From assembly GCA_021784595.1 (NCBI GenBank), contig JAJYHT010000003.1, positions 1 through 48,619 of the forward strand: DNA of 48,619 nucleotides, written 5' to 3'. The notes under the pieces were generated by a model. It was not told the DNA's origin. It searched no databases and saw nothing but the letters and a program-made list of their open reading frames with translations. This DNA is from Bacillota bacterium. GTDB taxonomy: Bacteria > Bacillota > Sulfobacillia > Sulfobacillales > Sulfobacillaceae. How positions within the stretch are numbered: the stretch's first letter is position 1; each line of letters starts with the position of its first letter. Made by a program: the position numbers and the translations under genes. Shown here in pieces: positions 42,306-48,619 of the stretch.

Positions 42306-43904
42306 TTGAACAATGATATGTCATTTCAATTGATTGCGGAATTTCAACGGTTTGTCGATCGCTCCAGGGGTGATGCCAATATTCGGTTTATGGCGTCCCA
42401 ATGGATTATTGATCGAGTCTTGCAGATGTTTCCCGGCCCCGGCCTGTCGATTCGGCTCTGGAACCCCAAATGGGAAATTTGGGAACGGGTAGCCGTGGGA
42501 GGACTAGACTTGTCGCGTGACGAAGACATTGCTGAAAATCCGCAGTTTCTCACGTATGTCCATCTGATCCGCCAGGACAAAGAGCCGGTGTACGTCGATT
42601 TGACTAAGACAGACGTGCCTTCATGTTGCCATGGGGTCATCAGCCATGGCGTAGAAAGTCTTTGGACATTTCCACTGTCCAATGGGCATGATGAGGTGAC
42701 GGGACTTTTTACGCTGTATTGGACCCATGAGCCCAAAGCGAGTCAAGAGATAAAAATGCGCTGGAGCAACATTTCGCACACCGTGGGGATGATGATTCAT
42801 TGGGTCGTTATGCTTCAAACCCAGCAGAATGAGCAGACCATGATGCAAACTCTGCTGGATTTAACCGGCATGGCCGCTGTATACAGCCAGGGCAACGAGG
42901 TGGGCTACGCCAATGATCGATTCTTGCAGCTGTGGGGGCTGGCACGCTCAGATCTGAGACTAGACCGTGATCAAATTTTAAAGAAGATGTCTGTTCGTTT
43001 GACAGATCCCGCTGCTTGGTGTGAGGTCGTCAGCTCGAACCCAGCTGAAGATGTGGACCATATCGTCGAGATGAAAGGAATGCCCGCGCGCTACATCCGC
43101 TGTCGGATTCATGGGTTGAGAAGTCCTTCAGGCCAATTGATTGGGCGTCTGGCGGTCTATACGGAAATCACGGAACAGATGGCCATCAAAAAGGAGCGGG
43201 ACGCGTTTTTGTCATTGGTAGCCCATGAATTTCGCACTCCGATTACGGTGATTGAAGGATTGGCCGACTGGATGACCCGACCCGAATCTGCGGTGAGTTC
43301 AGAGGTGGGAGAAAACTTACGGGCGATTTGGCGAGAATCGTCTCGTCTGGCGCGATTGATTCGCGAGATATGGACGGCATCGCAAGTACAGGATCCGAGT
43401 TGGGCGCCAAATTGTGACAAAGTGGATTTAGCGTCCCTGGTACGCGATGAAGTGGAGATGAGGGGACGAATTTGGCCCGGGCGACCTTGGCGCTACGACG
43501 GCCCTGGCACGATGCCCGTGGTAGGCAATGCAGAACTTTTGACGATGGTCGTGCAGGTCCTGCTGTCCAATGCCAACCGCTTTTCGGATTCCGAGAAGCC
43601 AGTGGATATTCGGCTTGGGGCAGACGGGCTCACGGCACGGCTGGAGGTGATGGATCGGGGGTTTGGGATATCGTCGTTAATGGCGAAAGAATTATTCGAG
43701 CACATGCCCGATCCCACCAAACGACCGGCTACGGGCGGCATTGGGATTGGCCTCTATTTATCGCGCAAGGTTCTCGAAAAAATGCAAGCCAGCATTGCCT
43801 ACCAGCCTAGGCCTTACGGAGGCTCGATTTTTACGGTGCGTATTCCTCGTGCGCTGAGGGGGGCAAAACGCTTTCCACCGTCTTCCACAATTGAGCCAAC
43901 TTGA
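42306..43904 (+). CDS. GAF/PAS sensor histidine kinase
   Basis: 532 aa from TTG 42306 with AAAGAGGA upstream; an ATG at 42318 is the alternative. A GAF-like N-terminal domain (about 1-170, including CCHGVISHGVESLWTFPL), a PAS domain (about 185-290, GMAAVYSQGNEVGYANDRFL), HisKA with His307 in VAHEFRTPIT, and HATPase_c (QVLLSNANRF, DRGFGISS, GGIGIGLYLS). It is soluble. Its 3' end overlaps the convergent receiver gene by 74 bp, so the two transcripts can pair. Confidence 0.9.
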   Translation: MNNDMSFQLIAEFQRFVDRSRGDANIRFMASQWIIDRVLQMFPGPGLSIRLWNPKWEIWERVAVGGLDLSRDEDIAENPQFLTYVHLIRQDKEPVYVDLTKTDVPSCCHGVISHGVESLWTFPLSNGHDEVTGLFTLYWTHEPKASQEIKMRWSNISHTVGMMIHWVVMLQTQQNEQTMMQTLLDLTGMAAVYSQGNEVGYANDRFLQLWGLARSDLRLDRDQILKKMSVRLTDPAAWCEVVSSNPAEDVDHIVEMKGMPARYIRCRIHGLRSPSGQLIGRLAVYTEITEQMAIKKERDAFLSLVAHEFRTPITVIEGLADWMTRPESAVSSEVGENLRAIWRESSRLARLIREIWTASQVQDPSWAPNCDKVDLASLVRDEVEMRGRIWPGRPWRYDGPGTMPVVGNAELLTMVVQVLLSNANRFSDSEKPVDIRLGADGLTARLEVMDRGFGISSLMAKELFEHMPDPTKRPATGGIGIGLYLSRKVLEKMQASIAYQPRPYGGSIFTVRIPRALRGAKRFPPSSTIEPT

Positions 43905-44208
43905 AAGGTTTGGCCAAAGATGTTGTAATCGCAGGGTGTCGTGCCATTTGTTCCAATTCTCCCGACGCGGACAGCAAGATGATGGGAGCCTGGCCGCCTT
44001 GGTGCCGGTAAAGGTCTGCGACTTGGTGCCCAGGAATATCTGGCAGGCGGAGGTCGACAATAATGACATCGGGATCTCCGGCCAGAGCTGATGCGAGACC
44101 GGTTTCGCCGTTGGACGCCTCAGATACCGAGACGCCGAACTTCGCTAAAGCGAGCTTGATGATATGCCGAATACCGGCTTCATCGTCGATCACCAAAATG
44201 TGTGGCAA
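43831..44208 (-). CDS. Single-domain response regulator
   Basis: 125 aa from TTG 44208 with GGGAAAGG upstream; longer frames exist without support. Asp8-Asp9, phospho-Asp52 in DVIIVDLRLPDIPG, Ser in ILLSASG and Lys in LAKPFK. No output domain. Convergent with and overlapping the GAF/PAS kinase, its likely partner. Confidence 0.88.
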   Translation of the reverse strand: MPHILVIDDEAGIRHIIKLALAKFGVSVSEASNGETGLASALAGDPDVIIVDLRLPDIPGHQVADLYRHQGGQAPIILLSASGELEQMARHPAITTSLAKPFKLAQLWKTVESVLPPSAHEEYAP

Positions 44209-44358
44209 TGGTTCCAAGTCCTTTCCCTGATGTCGGTGGGTGTCGACGGCAACGCAGAGAATTATCCTCGAAATTGACGGCATTTTCAAGGGGGACTTGA
44301 CGGAATCTCGGGTGGCTGGTTAGGGTAGAGGTTAGCGACAAAGAAAAGAGGGACGCGT

Positions 44359-45192
44359 GTGTCTGCAACTGGGTTATTTCGTATGGCTTGGCGTCAAATC
44401 TGGCTAAAGCCAGGCATTTTGGTCATGTCGTTTTGGTATCTCTTTATTACCTCGCTCTTTCAACTGTTTGTGCTAAGCCGGCTGGCCTCAGTACTTCCCC
44501 CATCCCTCACTCACTTAACCATGCAAACCATGCTGTCTCCGCATTTTCCGCATGTCTCCCCCAATGTGCTGTTCAAAGTGGGACTGGTGTATTTGACTTT
44601 GGTGCTGATTGTGTTGCCCTTTGTGATGGGAGGGCTCTACGGGGGAGCGGCCGAAGCGGCCCGCGAAAATGCGCCGCTTACTGGGTTGTTTGGATTCTTC
44701 AAGTTTGGTGGCCGCAATTTTTGGCGGACCTTTACTTTAGTGGTTTTGGCGGCTTTAGGGTTTGTGGTGGTGTTTTTGATTCTTATGGCGGTGTCGTTTC
44801 TGTTAAGTCTAGGGAGCCGGGCCATCCCTTCCATTGCTGCAGTGTTTAACATCATTGCCATGGTGGTGTTAATTGGGGTGATGATGATGTGGTTTGCAAC
44901 TGTGTTGTATTGGGTGGGAGCGGTGTTCTACGGACAGGTCAGCCCTGTCGCTGGCTTAGGAGAGGCTTTGAAGTGGATTATAGGCCATTGGTCATTTGGT
45001 TTGCGTTTCGTGTTATTAGAAGCAGCTTTGTTGGCAGCGTTTCTTCTGGCCATGGCCCTTTTGAGCAACATTCCCCTGTTAGGCGGAGTACTGGCTTTGG
45101 TGGGATCCGGCATCATGCTGGCCTGGATTGCTTACCAGGCGATGTTTTTGTATCGAGAAAGCATTCGCCATGACATTCAGCCGCCTATTTAG
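44359..45192 (+). CDS. Polytopic membrane protein of unknown function
   Basis: 277 aa from GTG 44359 (AGAGGGA upstream). About six hydrophobic segments, among them ILVMSFWYLFITSLFQLFVL and a long stretch from 165 to 200. The early GLFRMAWRQIWLKPGI and internal FKFGGRNFWRTF resemble the spacing of DUF975-like or glycerophosphodiesterase-membrane domains, but I cannot name the family. No adjacent gene gives a function. Confidence 0.75.
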   Translation: MSATGLFRMAWRQIWLKPGILVMSFWYLFITSLFQLFVLSRLASVLPPSLTHLTMQTMLSPHFPHVSPNVLFKVGLVYLTLVLIVLPFVMGGLYGGAAEAARENAPLTGLFGFFKFGGRNFWRTFTLVVLAALGFVVVFLILMAVSFLLSLGSRAIPSIAAVFNIIAMVVLIGVMMMWFATVLYWVGAVFYGQVSPVAGLGEALKWIIGHWSFGLRFVLLEAALLAAFLLAMALLSNIPLLGGVLALVGSGIMLAWIAYQAMFLYRESIRHDIQPPI

Positions 45193-45245
45193 CGCTGCGC
45201 ATAAATATGCCCTCCCCGGGAAATTCTTGCTAAGGGGGGGTTTTT

Positions 45246-46196
45246 ATGTCGCAATCAACATCTGCAGTGACTTTTCCGCAGGAAAAGCTCACGCGGCGTG
45301 GTCTCTTGGGCGGCTTAGGTATGGTGGCGGGACTGGTGGGAGGCAGTACGGTTTTTCGTTATGCGGCATACGCCCAGTCCAGGGCCGCAATAGAGCCCAT
45401 TCAACCGTTTCGCTTTGTCCATTTGACCGACACTCAGCTAGGGTACGTGGGCGATGCCAACCGCAGCGTCCTAGGATCCTTGCAATTGGCTCTAGAGGCA
45501 ATCGGGGCGCTTTCCCCAGCGCCTGACTTCATGCTCGTCACAGGAGACTTGACGCAAGGTACTCCATCGGATCGAGAGCGCAAAAATCGTTTAGTTTTTT
45601 TTCAACAGACGCTAGAAGCTGTCAAGATCCCGTTTTACACTGTGCCGGGAGAACATGACGCATTAATGGATAGAGGCAAAGTCTACCAAACGGTGATGGG
45701 GGATCTACGCTATGGATTTTTACATAAAGGGGTCCAGTTTATAGGGCTGGACAATGTGTCACAAGGGTTCTTTCTGGGGAAGGACCAGTTAGCCTGGTTT
45801 AACGGGCAAATAGAGAAGATGGATGTCACGAGACCGTTGATTCTCTTTTGCCATGCTCCCTTGTACAACGTGTTTGCACCTTGGAATTGGTACACCTTTG
45901 ATGGCAATATCCTCCGGGCCATGTTATCGCGCTTTCGCCGAGTCACCGTGCTTTATGGCCACGTGCACCAAATTATCGCTCACACGACTCAAAATATCCG
46001 CCATTATGCAGGGCTGCCCACCGCGTGGCCGCTACCTGAGCCTGGCCCCCTGGTGGAATTGAAGCCATGGCCCCAAGGGGCGACTCATCCGTATCTGGGA
46101 TTGGGGTTGCGGGTGGTGGATGTTCTGGCTAGCGGAGATTTGAAGTTAACCAACTTGCTGTTATCCGAGGTGAGCCATGTCAGTGCATTGGAGTAA
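45246..46196 (+). CDS. Tat-exported metallophosphoesterase
   Basis: 316 aa. Twin-arginine signal TRRGLLGGLG (Arg17-Arg18) with hydrophobic stretch and a cleavage site after AAYA. Calcineurin-like motifs: HLTDTQLG (His of DxH replaced by Gln, as in CPPED1-like members), VTGDLTQG, PGEHDA (GNHD variant), FCHAPLY and YGHVHQ. A dinuclear metal site is likely. ATG 45246 has AAGGGGGG upstream. The next gene, a cytochrome c, starts 20 bp before this one ends. Confidence 0.87.
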   Translation: MSQSTSAVTFPQEKLTRRGLLGGLGMVAGLVGGSTVFRYAAYAQSRAAIEPIQPFRFVHLTDTQLGYVGDANRSVLGSLQLALEAIGALSPAPDFMLVTGDLTQGTPSDRERKNRLVFFQQTLEAVKIPFYTVPGEHDALMDRGKVYQTVMGDLRYGFLHKGVQFIGLDNVSQGFFLGKDQLAWFNGQIEKMDVTRPLILFCHAPLYNVFAPWNWYTFDGNILRAMLSRFRRVTVLYGHVHQIIAHTTQNIRHYAGLPTAWPLPEPGPLVELKPWPQGATHPYLGLGLRVVDVLASGDLKLTNLLLSEVSHVSALE

Positions 46197-46659
46197 ATGG
46201 GGGTTTTTGCTGTGGTCTTCGTGCATATGGCTAACCATCTCGCCGGGCGCGGCCGTGGCAGCGAGCAGCTTTCCCCTTCGGCATCGCGTGGTGCCCAAGC
46301 CGGTGCCACGGGTGCGCACAGAGCCCAGCATTGCCGCCGGGGCGGCGCTTTATGTCCGCGGGTGTCTCTCGTGCCATGGCCCGAGGGGAAATGGCGAAGG
46401 CTTTTGGTCCTTGCCCACGGGAGGCCAGGCGCCCCGGCTGGATCAATTGGACGGATCTGCCTGGACACCGTCGGCGGTTTCTGCCGTTATTCGGCAAGGC
46501 GGCGGATTGATGCCGTCATGGGGAAAGGTCCTGACCCCTGGGCAAATTCAGAGCCTAGCGATGTACGTGGAGTCGCTCAATCAGCGGGTGGCGCCGGTTC
46601 CGAAAACAGAGACGCCAGAACCGAAGTCGACGCGTGAACTTTGGCATAGGTCCCATTAA
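46177..46659 (+). CDS. Exported monohaem cytochrome c
   Basis: 160 aa. Signal peptide to about residue 29 (GAAVAAS), then class I cytochrome c: CLSCH (Cys63, Cys66, His67), GPRGNGEG, and Met112 in GLMPSWG as the sixth ligand. It overlaps the metallophosphoesterase gene by 20 bp and runs 83 bp into the convergent isochorismatase gene. It would carry electrons outside the membrane; no oxidase subunit is adjacent. Confidence 0.9.
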   Translation: MSVHWSKWGFLLWSSCIWLTISPGAAVAASSFPLRHRVVPKPVPRVRTEPSIAAGAALYVRGCLSCHGPRGNGEGFWSLPTGGQAPRLDQLDGSAWTPSAVSAVIRQGGGLMPSWGKVLTPGQIQSLAMYVESLNQRVAPVPKTETPEPKSTRELWHRSH

Positions 46660-47152
46660 GCGCGGCTAAAAAACTGGTTTGCACATCGGTGGCTAAGACT
46701 TCATTGCCCGCAAAGCGCAGGTCGCGCGTGGCCGTCGCGTCACTGGCCACCTGGCAGGTGTAACCTAAATCGACTGCTTGACGCGTGGTGGCATCTACAC
46801 ACATGTGAGTCATCATGCCGGCAATGACCAGGCTGTCCACCTTATGACGCTGCAGTACGTCTTGCAGCTCGGTTGCGCGAAAGCTGTTGGGGAAGTGTTT
46901 GACTAACACGGTTTCTTCAGAGCTGGGTGCTACGAGCGGATGAATTTCGATGCCGTGGGTATCAGGCAAAAAGAAGGTCGCACCAGGTCGGTCAGAAATG
47001 TGCTTAAGAAAGATGACCGGCCACTGATGCGCACGAAAGGCGTCCAAAAGACGTTTGGCTTCTCCTGCGGCAGCATCTGGGTCGGCCAGCGGCATACTTC
47101 CTCCCAAGAAGTAGTCCATCTGAATATCAATCATTAAAAGAGCCGTCGGCAT
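46577..47152 (-). CDS. Isochorismatase-family cysteine hydrolase
   Basis: 191 aa. Triad Asp9 in LMIDIQMDYF, Lys in VLVKHFPNSF, Cys about 117 in MMTHMCVDATTR. Members hydrolyse isochorismate, nicotinamide or N-carbamoyl amines; nothing here fixes the substrate. Start ATG follows GGGAAGGG. Downstream of the J-domain gene by 29 bp, likely cotranscribed. Confidence 0.9.
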   Translation of the reverse strand: MPTALLMIDIQMDYFLGGSMPLADPDAAAGEAKRLLDAFRAHQWPVIFLKHISDRPGATFFLPDTHGIEIHPLVAPSSEETVLVKHFPNSFRATELQDVLQRHKVDSLVIAGMMTHMCVDATTRQAVDLGYTCQVASDATATRDLRFAGNEVLATDVQTSFLAALNGTYAKVHASTSVLASLFSEPAPPAD

Positions 47153-47181
47153 ATTATCATCCCTTCCCCCAATGGGGCGTT

Positions 47182-47862
47182 CTATAGATGTTTGGATTCG
47201 ATGGCGAATTTATTCCACTGGCTTAATCCTTCATAAAGGCTGTAGAGGCCTGCGAGAATTAAGCTATACGGAAAAAACAGCAAAGCCAGACATCCCATCC
47301 AACGTTTTCGCCTCAACCATCCAATGCCCAAGAGAGCCAAATAGCCCAACACACTCCATAATAATACCGCAGACGAAAGCCCAATGGCACGCAACAGCGC
47401 GATCCCTGCAACCAAAGGCAGCCATTCGCGCACCACGCGATTGCGATACCCCTTCAAGACCGATCGCCGGTAGTGTTTGGCGCAAAGGAACGTATAAAAC
47501 CCAATGCACTGGGTGCACAGAGGTTCCTGGCAGCGCTGGCACACGCGCAACACCGGTTGGTGGTGGCGGTTGCACAGAGTCGGCGGAGGAGCATGAGGCC
47601 GAGGAGGCGGCGGCGGTGGTGCAGGCGCAGAGTGGGGTGCAGGCGCGGTGTGGAACGCTTGGCCCGACAAAATCACTTGATAGGCGCGATTTATCTCCTT
47701 CATCGCCTCTTCATGTCGGCCAAGCTGTTCGGGGTCACGTTGGTACTGGTCGGGATGGTGCAGGCGGACAGCTTTCAAGTAGGCTTGCCGAATCGCCTCT
47801 TTATCGTGGGTAGGGGCGAGCCCGAGCACATCCCATGGATTTTTGACAGCCCTATCCGCCAT
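47182..47862 (-). CDS. Membrane-anchored J-domain protein with a B-box-like zinc ribbon
   Basis: 226 aa from ATG 47862 (AGGGAGTGG upstream; GTG 47874 lies on the ribosome site). J domain about 8-70 with His36-Pro37-Asp38, a Pro/Ala-rich linker, then CNRHHQPVLRVCQRCQEPLC ... CAKH, a Cys/His pattern like B-box or zinc-ribbon domains, and two to three C-terminal hydrophobic segments. It may recruit DnaK to the membrane. Architecture is unusual for DnaJ proteins. Confidence 0.82.
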   Translation of the reverse strand: MADRAVKNPWDVLGLAPTHDKEAIRQAYLKAVRLHHPDQYQRDPEQLGRHEEAMKEINRAYQVILSGQAFHTAPAPHSAPAPPPPPPRPHAPPPTLCNRHHQPVLRVCQRCQEPLCTQCIGFYTFLCAKHYRRSVLKGYRNRVVREWLPLVAGIALLRAIGLSSAVLLWSVLGYLALLGIGWLRRKRWMGCLALLFFPYSLILAGLYSLYEGLSQWNKFAIESKHL

Positions 47863-48024
47863 TGGTTTTTCCACTCCCTATGATTGCGGCTTCATTGATT
47901 TATATTATTATGCCCGTTTCCAATGCTCTAAGGTAATCCGCAAATACCGGCAATGCTAGTCAATAGTCTTACGGGATTGTACACTAATTCGTAAAGTCAA
48001 GAACCCATGGGAGTGGTGAAAATT

Positions 48025-48619
48025 ATGGCGCAACCGCCCAATGGCGGCACGGATTTTCATTTAAGCGGATTTCGGCGGACTAGCCGACTGTTTCGGTGGC
48101 TTGGGATCTTAAAGGCGCAGCCGCGGATGACGAAAGAAGTGCTGGTTCAAGAGGGATTAGAACACCCAGTAGAGGTGCGCTGGGATGAGGTGGGCGTCCC
48201 CCACATCAATGCCCAAACCATGCTTGACGCCTTGTTTGCACAAGGCTACCTGCATGGGCGCGAACGGGCCTTTCAAATGGACATGTCGCGCAGATTGCCA
48301 GCGGGCGAGTTGGCGGAATTGGTGGGCGAGAGTGCGCTGCCCTATGACCGCTTTATGCGTCGTTTGAATTTGACATATTGGGCGAAAAGAGCTCCTGGCA
48401 CGTGGAGTGAGAATACCCGACAGTATGCTGACACTTACGTGAAGGGAGTCAACCTGGCTTTTAGTCAAAATCCGCTGCCTCCAGAATATCGGTTTCTCAA
48501 GCAAGCATTGCGTCCTTGGACAGTGGACGACAGCAATCTTTTGGTCTACCAGTTGGCCTGGACTCTTAACACCATCTGGACTGCCAAGTGGGGATATGAA
48601 CAGGTCCAAGAATTCGAAC
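48025..48619 (+). CDS. Penicillin acylase family protein, 3' truncated by window edge
   Basis: Open frame from ATG 48025 (GGGAGTGG upstream) to the window end, 198 codons, no stop. VEVRWDEVGVPHINAQT and LFAQGYLHGRERAFQMDMSR, followed by RLPAGELAELVGE, are signatures of the alpha-chain region of N-terminal-nucleophile acylases (penicillin/cephalosporin/AHL acylases). The catalytic Ser of the beta chain lies beyond the window. No clear signal peptide is visible, which is unusual for the family. Confidence 0.85.
   Translation, partial: MAQPPNGGTDFHLSGFRRTSRLFRWLGILKAQPRMTKEVLVQEGLEHPVEVRWDEVGVPHINAQTMLDALFAQGYLHGRERAFQMDMSRRLPAGELAELVGESALPYDRFMRRLNLTYWAKRAPGTWSENTRQYADTYVKGVNLAFSQNPLPPEYRFLKQALRPWTVDDSNLLVYQLAWTLNTIWTAKWGYEQVQEFE

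Noticed and set aside
48157-48609. 150-codon frame antisense to the penicillin-acylase-like gene
   Set aside because: The plus strand has clear family signatures across the whole stretch.
1-48619. CRISPR arrays, tRNA or rRNA genes
   Set aside because: I looked for regular short repeats, tRNA cloverleaf ends and rRNA signatures and saw none.

Overview
The window is 48.6 kb of densely packed bacterial chromosome with moderately high GC, strong Shine-Dalgarno sites and frequent GTG/TTG starts. A diderm-independent cell plan is suggested by a lipoprotein sugar-binding protein, a class A PBP with a Firmicutes-type Cys-containing tail and a DegS-like soluble kinase. Together with the pyruvoyl arginine decarboxylase and acidophile-like gene mix this fits a Gram-positive thermo-acidophile such as Sulfobacillus; the genus is an inference. 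I saw no rRNA, tRNA, CRISPR array or intact insertion sequence.

Layout. 1-7344: a 2-oxoacid dehydrogenase operon (lpd, two tandem E1-alpha genes, E1-beta, E2) followed by lipA and lipB, closed by a clear terminator. 7382-9494: a divergent pair of a DUF318/ArsP-type permease and a LysR regulator sharing one palindrome. 9495-9840: an unexplained stretch, perhaps a repeat remnant. 9889-11938: a TetR regulator and MFS exporter under a perfect 15-bp inverted-repeat operator. 12162-13104: a VIT1/CCC1 metal transporter behind a Fur-like box, plus a coupled 52-codon reading frame. 13220-15214: a cytochrome b561-molybdopterin fusion and a PhzF protein. 15261-18203: a GNAT acetyltransferase and a PBP1A. 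18317-24647: a polyamine operon (pyruvoyl arginine decarboxylase, spermidine synthase, agmatinase) running into argS, a beta-lactamase-fold hydrolase and a Ycf46-like AAA ATPase. 24649-25254: a PLMP-HNH protein.

25361-27858 is the most interesting part. A promoter and a cyclic-di-GMP-I (GEMM-I) riboswitch precede a previously easy-to-miss 45-codon secreted peptide gene, then a perfect intercistronic hairpin, a soluble HisKA_3 kinase, and a TPR protein ending in a degenerate HD-GYP domain. This looks like a second-messenger-controlled peptide signalling operon. A GAF-PAS-GGDEF(degenerate)-EAL protein and a receiver protein lie about 7 kb away (33805-36855).

27977-33173: a GH15 glycosidase with a sugar ABC importer lacking its ATPase, behind two operator-like palindromes. 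36962-41397: a nitrilase-like/amidohydrolase-like fusion that has lost key residues, an intact nitrilase-family enzyme, and a divergent urocanase (hutU). 41417-44208: two histidine kinases and a convergent receiver. 44359-48619: a polytopic membrane protein, a Tat-exported metallophosphoesterase coupled to a monohaem cytochrome c, an isochorismatase-family hydrolase, a membrane J-domain protein, and the start of a penicillin-acylase-family gene cut by the window end.
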